From: Coriobacteriia bacterium
GTDB lineage: Bacteria; Actinomycetota; Coriobacteriia; Coriobacteriales; Atopobiaceae
Length of the DNA: 8,157 nt
Assembly (NCBI GenBank): GCA_003150175.1
Contig: QAKZ01000028.1
Location: 1 to 8,157, forward strand
Direction of reading: 5' to 3'
The notes under the pieces were generated by a model, which saw nothing but the letters and a program-made list of their open reading frames with translations, made no database searches and was not told where the DNA came from. This document shows positions 1 to 6,097 of the stretch, in pieces. The translations under genes and the position numbers were made by a program. Positions within the stretch are counted from its first letter, which is position 1, and each line of letters opens with the position of its first letter.

Positions 1-766
1 CGGCGGCCGCCTGGTCGCCCGCGGCGACGCGGGCCGCCATCACGCGGACGCCCTTGCCGGCCACCAGTGCGCGGGCGGGCGCGGTTTCGCCGGAGGCCTG
101 CACGCGCCGCGCGTTCACGTCGGCGGGCTCCGCAGGGTCGAGGAGCATCTCGTCCTTGCGGACCTTCGCCGCGACGGTCACGCCCGCAGGGTCCTGCTCG
201 TGCCATTCGACGGTGCCGTCGGCCAGGCGCGGCAGCACGTCGACGAGCGCCGCGGAGCCCGCCTCGGCGAGGTCGGCGGTGAGCTCGGCGCAGCCTTTGT
301 CCCCGATCCGGACGCGCGCCTGGGCGCACCAGGCGCCGGCGTCGAGCTCGTGGGCCACGCGCATGATCGAGACGCCCGTCTCTTCCTCGCCGGCGAGGAT
401 CGAGCGCTGGATCGGCGCCGCGCCGCGCCAGCGCGGGAGCAGCGAGGCGTGCACGTTCACGGCGCCGAGAGGTGCTGCGGCGAGCACGTCGTCGGGCAGG
501 ATGCAGCCGTAGGCGACGACGCAGATCACGTCGGGCGCCGCCGCTCGCAGGGCGTCCTTGGCCTCGGGCGTCATGCGCGCGGTCTCGAAAACGGGAAGCC
601 CGAGCTCGGTCGCCGCCGCCTTGACCGGCGACGGGACGAGCTTGCGCCCCCTACCGCGGACGGCGTCCGGTCGCGTGAAGACGAGCAGCACCTCGTGCCC
701 GGCGGCGACGAGCGCCTTGAGCGACGGGACGGCGAAGTCGGGCGTTCCCATAAAGACGACGCGCAT
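1..766 (-). CDS. fmt: Methionyl-tRNA formyltransferase (3' end outside window)
   Basis: The enzyme transfers a formyl group from 10-formyl-tetrahydrofolate to Met-tRNA(fMet) in the cytoplasm, making the initiator tRNA. The first 255 residues are visible; the family is usually about 310-315 long, so only the C-terminal end is missing. The protein opens with MRVVFMGTPDFAVPSL, the standard Fmt start. The signature SLLPRWRGAAPI is at residues 108-119. The catalytic triad known from E. coli Fmt (Asn106, His108, Asp144) corresponds to N104, H106 and D142. The segment KVRKDEMLLD (about 201-210) begins the tRNA-binding C-terminal domain. The ATG at 766 is preceded by a purine-rich ribosome binding site (AAGGGAGAGA, 771-780). 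It is the last visible gene of a priA-def-fmt cluster on this strand, but 183 bp separate it from def, so it may have its own signals. Identification is very secure. Confidence 0.97.
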   Translation of the reverse strand, partial: MRVVFMGTPDFAVPSLKALVAAGHEVLLVFTRPDAVRGRGRKLVPSPVKAAATELGLPVFETARMTPEAKDALRAAAPDVICVVAYGCILPDDVLAAAPLGAVNVHASLLPRWRGAAPIQRSILAGEEETGVSIMRVAHELDAGAWCAQARVRIGDKGCAELTADLAEAGSAALVDVLPRLADGTVEWHEQDPAGVTVAAKVRKDEMLLDPAEPADVNARRVQASGETAPARALVAGKGVRVMAARVAAGDQAAA

Positions 767-788
767 GGTTTCTCTCCCTTATTCCTTG

Positions 789-899
789 GCACAAGACTTT
801 GCACAAGCGCTTCGAATCTTCAAATGGAATCACGCGAAGCAGGTTCCGCGGCCTGGTCCGCGGTCACTCCTCAGCGCGCTTGGTGCAAAGACATTGTGC
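789..899. repeat. Imperfect long inverted repeat in the def-fmt gap
   Basis: The left arm (789-810) reads GCACAA-GA-CTTTGCAC-AAGCGC. The reverse complement of the right arm (876-899) reads GCACAA-TGT-CTTTGCAC-C-AAGCGC, so 20 of 22 left-arm bases can pair, with two small bulges. The 65-nt loop contains a second perfect hairpin, CCGCGG-CCTGGT-CCGCGG, at 846-863. Neither strand has a convincing gene here. A T-run that would make this a classical intrinsic terminator is lacking. It could be an mRNA stem between def and fmt, a processing site, or a decayed mobile repeat; the right arm overlaps a sequence resembling the core of the arrays further along the window. Confidence 0.7.
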
Positions 900-909
900 T
901 AATTGTTGG
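884..909 (+). repeat. Eroded relative of the 24-bp array core
   Basis: This 26-bp stretch begins TGCAAAG and ends TTGTTGG, the two conserved ends of the cores in the arrays at 4155-4303 and 5906-6054, with a divergent middle that is 2 bp longer. It is followed at 911-926 by ACAAGTACTTCTTGCC, which resembles a reverse-oriented core with an internal deletion (compare the unit at 6001-6024). The match is partial and could be chance, but both ends agree and in the right order. Confidence 0.35.
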
Positions 910-949
910 TACAAGTACTTCTTGCCAGCCTATGTGAACTGCGGCTCTG

Positions 950-1501
950 CTACTCCTCGACCTCGGTCTCGCCGGGGCGGGCTCCCGCGGCAAGAGCCTC
1001 CTCGTAGTCGTGCATGGCCTCGGCGCGCTTGAGCGGCGCGAGGTGGTCGACCATGGTCTTGCCATGCAGGTGGTCGATCTCGTGCTGCATGCAAACGGCC
1101 ATGAGGTTGCCCTCGGCCTCGTACTGCATGAGGTCGCCGTCGAGGTCGTAGGCCTGGACGACCACGTGCGACGGGCGCGTGACCGTGACGTTGATACCGG
1201 GGAAGCTGAGGCAGCCCTCCTGGAAGTCGCGCGGGTCGCCGTCGGCGGTGATGATGCGCGGGTTTATGAGCACGTAGGGGTTCTTCTTCGTGCCCTTGCC
1301 GGCGTAGTCGCAGTCGATGACGACGATCTGCTTGAGCACGCCGACCTGTGGCGCGGCGAGGCCGCAGCCGTCGGCGGCGTACATGGTCTTGAGCATGCGG
1401 TCGGCGAGCTTCTTCACGTCGCCGTCGATCGTCTCCACAGGCTCGCACTCGGTCTCGAGGCGCTCGTCCGGGGCGAGCACGATATCGTCCATAAGGCCCA
1501 T
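950..1501 (-). CDS. def: Peptide deformylase
   Basis: This metalloenzyme removes the N-formyl group from nascent proteins at the ribosome exit. The 183-residue product has all three deformylase motifs: GCGLAAPQVG (45-54, motif 1), EGCLSFPG (95-102, motif 2, with metal ligand C97) and HEIDH (140-144, motif 3, with two metal-binding histidines and the catalytic glutamate). The length is normal for the family, and the C-terminal tail after about 160 is acidic and Glu/Ala-rich. The start is the ATG at 1501, preceded by a strong ribosome binding site (GAAAGGAGAGA, 1507-1517); upstream in-frame methionines lie within GC-rich non-conserved sequence. It lies between priA and fmt, a common bacterial arrangement that pairs the enzyme adding the formyl group with the one removing it. 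No odd features. Confidence 0.97.
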   Translation of the reverse strand: MGLMDDIVLAPDERLETECEPVETIDGDVKKLADRMLKTMYAADGCGLAAPQVGVLKQIVVIDCDYAGKGTKKNPYVLINPRIITADGDPRDFQEGCLSFPGINVTVTRPSHVVVQAYDLDGDLMQYEAEGNLMAVCMQHEIDHLHGKTMVDHLAPLKRAEAMHDYEEALAAGARPGETEVEE

Positions 1502-1546
1502 GCGGGTCTCTCCTTTCTGAGCGGCGCGGGTCATCCGCGCGCCGGG

Positions 1547-1607
1547 CCGGCGACGGGGCGTGCCCGCGCCGGGATTTCTTTCCAATAGCGGGCAGAAGCT
1601 CGCCCGC
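1547..1607. other. priA-def intergenic hairpins
   Basis: The 112-bp gap between the priA stop and the def start holds two GC-rich inverted repeats. One has the arms GCGGGC (1588-1593) and GCCCGC (1602-1607) with an 8-nt loop. The other has CCGGCG (1547-1552) and CGCCGG (1567-1572). On the minus (transcribed) strand the first hairpin is followed only by TATT, so at best it is a weak or partial terminator; it could also be an RNA-stabilising or processing stem within the transcript. Confidence 0.4.
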
Positions 1608-1613
1608 CGCCTG

Positions 1614-3980
1614 CTACATCATGTCGTAGGCGTCGATGTCCACAGACATGTTAATACCCTTGAGGGGTCCGAGCGATGCGGCGGCGGCCCCGAGGACGCC
1701 GCCGAGGTCCGCGTCGACGGGCGACTTGACCATCACATGGCGGCGGAAGAAGTCCTTCGCGCGCGCCTTGACGCAGTCGGTGGGGCCGAGGACCTCCCAG
1801 CCGGGCTGGCCCTCCACGCGGCCGCGCACCGCGTCGGCGAGCGCCTTGCTCGCCATGCGCACCGCGGCGTCCGAGCGGCCCCAGAGCACGACGTTGCCCA
1901 GGCGCGAGAACGGCGGGTAGCCGGCCTCCCGGCGCTCGGCGAGCTCGGCCTCGAGGAACAGCGCGCGGTCATGGCCCTCCACGGCGCGCATGACGGGGTG
2001 ACTCGCCCAGTAGGTCTGGACGATCACCTGGCCGGGCGTCTCTCCCCTGCCGGCGCGGCCCGCCACCTGCTCGAGAAGGTCGTAGGTCCTCTCGGCGGCG
2101 CGGAAATCGGGCAGCTTGAGCATGGTGTCCGCGTTGATCACGCCCACGAGGGTGACCTCAGGGAAGTCGAGGCCCTTGGCGATCATCTGCGTGCCCACGA
2201 GCACGGCGCCCCGGGCCGCGTCGAACTGCTCGAGCAGGCGCTGGTGGGCGCCCTTCGCGCGCGTCGTGTCCGCGTCCATGCGGATGACCTCGACTCCCTC
2301 GGGCAGCATCATGCGCAGCTCGTCCTCGACGCGCTGGGTGCCCACGCCGTAGGCGCCCAGGTAGCGGCTGCCGCAGTTGGGGCAGGACGTCGACGGGTCA
2401 GGGTAGGCGCGCACGGGCCAGGTGCGGCCACAGGTGTGGCAGGCGAGGTAGTGACCGCGCTCGTGGTAGGTGAGCGCGCAGCTGCAGTGCGGGCACTCGG
2501 GGACGCAGCCGCACTCCCGGCACATGAGGAAGTTCGCGAAGCCGCGGCGGTTGAGGAGGAGGACGGCCTTCTCGCCGCGCTCCGCGACGCCGCGCAGGGC
2601 GTCTGCCAGCGGCGCCGAGAAGACCGACCTGCCGCCGCCGCGGAACTGCTCGGCCATGTCGACCACACGGACCTCGGGCAGGCGCGCGCCGCCGGGGCGC
2701 TCGGGCATGCTCACGCGGGTCCAGGTGACGCCGCCCCAGCTGCCGGCGCGGCAGCGCCCGAGCGACTCGAGCGAGGGCGTGGCGGAGCCGAGGACGAGGG
2801 CGCAGCCGCGCTCGCGGGCCATGCGCGCGGCGACCTCGCGGGCGTGGTAACGCGGGGACTTGTCCTGCTTGTAGGAGCCCTCGTGCTCCTCGTCGATGAT
2901 GATGAGGCCCGGGTCCGCGAGCGGCGCGAAGAGCGCGGAGCGGGCGCCGACGACCACGCGGGCCTCTCCCCTGCGGACGAGGTCCCACTGGTCGAAGCGC
3001 TCGCCGGCGCTCAGGCGCGAGTGGAGCACCGCGACGTCGTCGCCGAAGCGGCTACGGAAGCGGCCGACGGTCTGGGCGGTGAGGCTGATCTCGGGCACGA
3101 GGACGAGGGCGCCGCGGCCGTCGGCGAGCGAGCGCTCGATGGCGTCGAGGTAGACCTCGGTTTTTCCCGAGCCGGTAACGCCATCGACGAGCACGACGTC
3201 GCCGCGGGCAGCCTCGCGGGCGGCGTCGATGGCGGAGAGGGCGGCGCGCTGGCCGTCGGTGAGCGCGGCGGGGCGCGGGGCCGCGGCCGACGAGAGGGAC
3301 GTGACATCCGCCGCGCCGCGGACCTGACGGCGGCGCTCGACGAGCACGACGCCGCGGCGCGCGAGCGCCGTGACGGCGGCCGCGGCGCCGGGGATGGTGG
3401 CCGAGAGCTCCGCCACGCGCTGCGGGCCCTCGGCGAGGGCCTCGATGACGGCGCGCTGGCGGGCGGCGTTGCGCGCGGGGGTGAAGTCGGCCGCGGCGGG
3501 CGCGAGGCCGGCCCAGCGCTCGTCGACGGCGCCGACCGAGTCGGTGACGAGGCGCCAGGGCTCGCCGAGTGCGTCGCGGGTGACCTTGACCTTCTGGCCG
3601 GGGGCGAGGAAGGGGCGCACGGCGTCGGGCAGGGGGCACGCGTACTCGTGCGCCATCCAGCGCGCGACGGCGGCGCCTGCGTCGTCGAAGGCGGGGACGG
3701 CGAGGACCTGGAGGATGGGCTTGATCTTCTTCGGGTCGATGCCGGCGGGGGCATCGGGGGACGTTGCCATGACGTAGCCGACGACCTGCCGGTTGCCAAG
3801 GGGGACGAGCACCGTCGCGCCGACGGCGACGGGGCCGAGGTCAGGACCGGAATCGGGGTCGCTAGTTGCGGGAAGGGCCACACCGGCCGCATCCCCCGCG
3901 AGCTCGGGCGGGATCTCGTAGTCAAACGCGCCGTCGAGCGCGCGCGTCGGTATGTCGAGCACAACGCTCGCGTACGGCAT
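1614..3980 (-). CDS. priA: Primosomal protein N' (replication restart helicase PriA)
   Basis: PriA recognises stalled or abandoned replication forks and reloads the replicative helicase. The 788-residue product is somewhat longer than E. coli PriA. It starts with the fork-binding N-terminal domain (about 1-105, MPYASVVLDIPTRALDGAFDYEIP). Helicase motifs follow: Walker A GVTGSGKT (267-274), DEEH box (363-366), GSATPSLES (398-406), GTQMIAKGLDF (596-606) and the QVAGRAGR motif VI (638-645). The zinc-binding insert is complete, with eight paired cysteines C487/C490/C496/C499 and C514/C517/C533/C536. The C-terminal domain ends near IDAYDMM. The ATG at 3980 was chosen because AAGAAGGGG (3988-3996) sits 7 nt upstream and the PriA homology begins there; in-frame starts further upstream (4001, 4154) run into repeat-containing spacer. 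It heads the priA-def-fmt cluster. Identification is very secure. Confidence 0.97.
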   Translation of the reverse strand: MPYASVVLDIPTRALDGAFDYEIPPELAGDAAGVALPATSDPDSGPDLGPVAVGATVLVPLGNRQVVGYVMATSPDAPAGIDPKKIKPILQVLAVPAFDDAGAAVARWMAHEYACPLPDAVRPFLAPGQKVKVTRDALGEPWRLVTDSVGAVDERWAGLAPAAADFTPARNAARQRAVIEALAEGPQRVAELSATIPGAAAAVTALARRGVVLVERRRQVRGAADVTSLSSAAAPRPAALTDGQRAALSAIDAAREAARGDVVLVDGVTGSGKTEVYLDAIERSLADGRGALVLVPEISLTAQTVGRFRSRFGDDVAVLHSRLSAGERFDQWDLVRRGEARVVVGARSALFAPLADPGLIIIDEEHEGSYKQDKSPRYHAREVAARMARERGCALVLGSATPSLESLGRCRAGSWGGVTWTRVSMPERPGGARLPEVRVVDMAEQFRGGGRSVFSAPLADALRGVAERGEKAVLLLNRRGFANFLMCRECGCVPECPHCSCALTYHERGHYLACHTCGRTWPVRAYPDPSTSCPNCGSRYLGAYGVGTQRVEDELRMMLPEGVEVIRMDADTTRAKGAHQRLLEQFDAARGAVLVGTQMIAKGLDFPEVTLVGVINADTMLKLPDFRAAERTYDLLEQVAGRAGRGETPGQVIVQTYWASHPVMRAVEGHDRALFLEAELAERREAGYPPFSRLGNVVLWGRSDAAVRMASKALADAVRGRVEGQPGWEVLGPTDCVKARAKDFFRRHVMVKSPVDADLGGVLGAAAASLGPLKGINMSVDIDAYDMM

Positions 3981-3999
3981 GGGCCTGCCCCTTCTTTGC

Positions 4000-4032
4000 A
4001 TTACGTAATTTGATGCGCAAGCTGCAATTGTA
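4000..4032 (-). promoter_or_regulatory. Candidate priA promoter with a 10-bp palindrome
   Basis: Reading the minus strand, TACAAT (4032-4027) is a good match to a -10 hexamer about 50 nt before the priA start. No convincing -35 element is seen in the GC-rich DNA at 4050-4055. Between this hexamer and the ribosome binding site lies the perfect palindrome ATTACGTAAT (4000-4009), which would fall in the 5' leader and could be an operator. The leader also carries TGCAAAGAA (complement of 3992-4000), identical to the first nine bases of the array core. Prediction from sequence only. Confidence 0.35.
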
Positions 4033-4154
4033 GCGAAGCGCGAGCCGCGCCCGCGCGCTGAAGAGCCACGCGCGCGGCATCGTCTGGCGCCGGCCGGCTT
4101 ACGAGCCGTTTCCAGTCGGCTCCAGTCGGATTCCAAACCTCCATGACGAAGCAC

Positions 4155-4303
4155 TGCAAAGAAAACCCGAGTTCTTGGCCTTTTTGCAAAGAAATACCGA
4201 GTTCTTGGCCCTCAGAGCACCAACAACTCCGGTTTTCTTTGCAAAACGACCAAGAAGTCTCAATTTCTTTGCAAGCAGACCAACAAGTCCCGTTTTCTTT
4301 GCA
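4155..4303. repeat. Array A: two forward and three reverse 24-bp cores, 30-bp period
   Basis: Forward cores are at 4155-4178 and 4185-4208. After an 11-bp linker (4209-4219), reverse-complement cores are at 4220-4243, 4250-4273 and 4280-4303. Spacing within each block is exactly 30 bp (24-bp core plus 6-bp spacer). Oriented alike, every core here starts TGCAAAGAAA, has about five variable bases, and ends GA-[GC]-TT-[GC]-TTGG. The forward pair can base-pair with the first two reverse cores (20/24 and 19/24 matches), so a transcript would form a long hairpin with an 11-nt loop. The repeats are too short and too mixed in orientation for a CRISPR array. No transposase is present. Confidence 0.93.
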
Positions 4304-4450
4304 AGAGGTCCCTGCGAGGCGTCTGGAGGAGCGACGCACCTTACCTGTGCACGTCGAAACATGAGCCCGTTCTCCGTCCTCGCCCTAGCACACGTGCGTC
4401 AGGTCCTGAGCCTAGGTTCCCTCCCGCACCCGAGCGCCCGGCCCCACTCG

Positions 4451-4492
4451 CCCACGCCCACGCCCACGCCCACGCCCACGCCCACGCCCACG
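4451..4492. repeat. CCCACG hexanucleotide microsatellite, seven copies
   Basis: There are seven perfect tandem CCCACG units, with degenerate copies on both sides (CACTCG before, CCCTCA after). The tract lies about 210 bp upstream of the ATG of the plus-strand gene. Because the unit is a multiple of three, length changes would not shift any reading frame, but they would alter spacing in the upstream region. I infer no coding role. Confidence 0.95.
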
Positions 4493-4703
4493 CCCTCAAA
4501 GATGTGGTTCTTATGGAGTAGGGTCTTCTTTCCACAGATTCTCGACAATTCCGTGTCGGATTCCTCGCCATGCGATTGTTGAAAACTCGATATCAAAACG
4601 ACGCGAAAATCGCCCCTACTGTTAGGTATCCGTAAGACACCGGGAAGACACGTAAGCCCTGTGCACGGCGAGATTTTTCGGTTTGTCATACCATCGCCCC
4701 ACT

Positions 4704-5774
4704 ATGGATCACATCATCTCTCACACCAGCGCGCTCGAGGTCATGCGCCTCAAACGATTCCCGCAGGCACTCTCGCGGGGACAGGCCCACAACGAGCTTC
4801 CGAGAACAGCTCCCACGGCGCCTGACGTGAAGTCATGGCTCGAGTCGTTCCCCATGGCGCGCCAACTTGCGCGCCCGATCGAGCTTCTTTGTGCGGAGAC
4901 GACCGCCAGCAAGCGCTCCGCGCTGTTCAATGTCCACGCGACCTCTGGCGACCTCCCGGCCGAATCGCTCGTCCGGCTGAACGAGAGATGCTCGGTCGTG
5001 AGCCCTGAGCTGCTATTGGTTCAAATGGCGAGCCTTGCCACGGACTTGGAGCTGGTGCTGCTCGTCGAGGAGCTCTGCGGGCTCTACGCCCTGCAACCCG
5101 CGGCAGAAGGCGGGATGCTCCAACGTAAAGAGCCGCTCACGAATATCAAGCATATAACCAGCTTCCTCGATAGCGGGCGCAGGTTTCGCGGGGCGCAAAA
5201 GCTCAGGCGCGCTCTAGGCATGGCGATCGAGCTCTCGGGATCGCCGCAAGAGAGCAAGCTCGCACCGAGGATCAGCTGGCCGAGGGCAAAGGGCGGCTAC
5301 CACATCGAGATCGTCTCGATGAACAGGGGCGTCGAGGTCACGGAAATGCGACGCGACCTCGCGCAGGCGAAGATTCGGAAGCCGGACATCCTCTTTAGGT
5401 TGCCCTCCGAAGGAATCCCTGGCCTTTGCCTCGATTACCAGGGAAACCCTCATCTACAGAACGGGCGCCCGCAAGAAGACGCCGCCCGGATGAACGAGCT
5501 TTTGGCGGTCGGGCTCAAGCCGTTCGCAATCTGGAAGGAGCAATGCGAGAGCACGTCGTACATGGACGCGCTCATCGACCGCACGATCCGGCGCGAGCTG
5601 TCTCTGCCGCCTGTGCGCCCGCCCAAGAACCGGGCGCGCCTCGAGCTCGCCCGCCGAGAGCTGCTTTTGGCCGAGCTCGACGGGATCGATGGCTTGAGCT
5701 GGGGAGTTTCGGACAAAGGTCCTCTCGTCGTCAACGCGATGGAGCGGGTCGAGGAAGCGCTCGCCGCGATGTAG
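4704..5774 (+). CDS. Uncharacterised protein with a degenerate Vsr/DUF559-like nuclease domain
   Basis: The function is not known. The 356-residue product is probably cytoplasmic, with no signal peptide or membrane segment. Residues 1-16 (MDHIISHTSALEVMRL) and 99-145 (VSPELLLVQMA, EELCGLYAL, EPLTNI) match, from memory, a protein family common in Coriobacteriia. Residues 180-280 follow the Vsr/DUF559 endonuclease layout: SPQESKL (E183), KPDILF (D228), LCLDYQGNPH (D244, H250), then EDAARMNELLAVG (D259, R262, G270). Where active relatives usually read E-x-D-G, this protein has D-Y-Q-G, so catalysis may be lost or changed. A helical tail (about 308-356) follows. The ATG at 4704 is preferred over an in-frame TTG at 4683 because family similarity starts there; neither has a clear ribosome binding site. 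Codon use looks less G+C-rich than neighbouring genes. It is the only plus-strand gene and is flanked by two matching repeat arrays. It may be a defence or toxin-antitoxin-like protein, but this is speculation. Confidence 0.85.
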   Translation: MDHIISHTSALEVMRLKRFPQALSRGQAHNELPRTAPTAPDVKSWLESFPMARQLARPIELLCAETTASKRSALFNVHATSGDLPAESLVRLNERCSVVSPELLLVQMASLATDLELVLLVEELCGLYALQPAAEGGMLQRKEPLTNIKHITSFLDSGRRFRGAQKLRRALGMAIELSGSPQESKLAPRISWPRAKGGYHIEIVSMNRGVEVTEMRRDLAQAKIRKPDILFRLPSEGIPGLCLDYQGNPHLQNGRPQEDAARMNELLAVGLKPFAIWKEQCESTSYMDALIDRTIRRELSLPPVRPPKNRARLELARRELLLAELDGIDGLSWGVSDKGPLVVNAMERVEEALAAM

Positions 5775-5787
5775 GAGGGTCGCGCGG

Positions 5788-5889
5788 CGACCAAATCCAG
5801 CAAAGCCAACGCCGCAGAAGTCCTGCCGCGCTCGGACTGCGGGCGGGACTGGACGACCAGATCCAGCAAGGCCGCCGCCGAAGAAGCCC
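5788..5889 (+). repeat. Direct duplication, about 36 bp at a 66-bp offset
   Basis: The sequence beginning CGACCAAATCCAGCAAAGCC at 5788 recurs at 5854 as CGACCAGATCCAGCAAGGCC; about 30 of 36 positions agree. The offset is divisible by three. In the frame of the preceding gene both copies read as T-(K/R)-SSKA-x-AAE, a lysine/alanine-rich motif lying just after the stop codon. It may be a decayed coding tail or a simple local duplication next to array B. Confidence 0.75.
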
Positions 5890-5905
5890 GAAGCGCCGGA
5901 ACCGA

Positions 5906-6054
5906 TGCGAAGAAAAAGCGAGTTGTTGGTCAAAATGCAAAGAATTCGCGAGTTGTTGGTTCTAGCAGGCTCAAGAACTCAGGTTTTCTTTGCAAAAGGA
6001 CCAACAAGTACCGAATTCTTCGCAAGAGGAACAACAACTCCCGAATCCTTTGCA
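5906..6054. repeat. Array B: same architecture as array A
   Basis: Forward cores are at 5906-5929 and 5936-5959. After an 11-bp linker (5960-5970), reverse cores are at 5971-5994, 6001-6024 and 6031-6054. The total length (149 bp), number and order of units, 30-bp period and 11-bp linker are identical to array A, although individual cores have diverged: TGCGAAG replaces TGCAAAG in two, and ATTC replaces the central AAAC-type sequence in three. A weak further forward unit may sit in phase at 5876-5899 (13 of 24 bases). The array lies between convergent genes, so it would be transcribed from either side if the upstream genes read through. Confidence 0.93.
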
Positions 6055-6081
6055 GATGGACCGCCGAGAAGGCCCGGCGAT

Positions 6082-6097
6082 CGTCGAGGCCTCGACG
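6082..6097. promoter_or_regulatory. Perfect 16-bp palindrome downstream of the permease gene
   Basis: CGTCGAGGCCTCGACG is a perfect inverted repeat with no loop, beginning 19 bp beyond the permease stop codon on the minus strand. With no spacer it is a poor RNA terminator but a good candidate for a dimeric protein binding site. Its role is unknown. Confidence 0.4.

Larger units (their letters stand above)
3981..4703. other. Gene-free spacer between divergent priA and the nuclease-like gene
   Basis: I see no gene in these 723 bp. From left to right it holds the priA leader and promoter candidate (3981-4032), GC-rich DNA with a tandem TCCAGTCGG pair (4111-4119, 4121-4129), repeat array A (4155-4303), a bland stretch, a CCCACG microsatellite (4451-4492), and a relatively A+T-rich segment (about 4500-4690) presumably carrying the promoter of the plus-strand gene. 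In that segment TTGAAA (4579-4584) resembles a -35 box, without a clear -10 at the expected distance. CGTAAG occurs at 4631 and again at 4651, and a near-identical 14-bp sequence starting CCTGTGCACG occurs at 4344 and 4658. Open frames across the array reflect its composition. Confidence 0.7.

Noticed and set aside
200..937. Plus-strand open frame opposite fmt and the def-fmt gap
   Set aside because: It is antisense to a clear Fmt over most of its length and has no recognisable domain.
1560..4013. Plus-strand open frame of 817 codons opposite priA
   Set aside because: It is the antisense of a fully supported PriA; its Ala/Gly/Arg/His-rich translation has no domain and reflects GC-rich codon use.
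4155..4303. CRISPR array
   Set aside because: Spacing between cores is only 6 bp, the repeats are degenerate, orientation flips within the array, and no cas genes are nearby.
4001..4339. Minus-strand protein of about 112 residues through array A, rich in CKEN-type repeats
   Set aside because: The reading results from the stop-free 30-bp unit; the array inverts in its middle, and all other frames there are open too.
4155..6054. Insertion sequence or REP/RAYT-type transposon
   Set aside because: The enclosed protein lacks the HUH motif of REP-associated transposases and any DDE transposase motif, and no target-site duplication was identified; a mobile origin remains only an inference.
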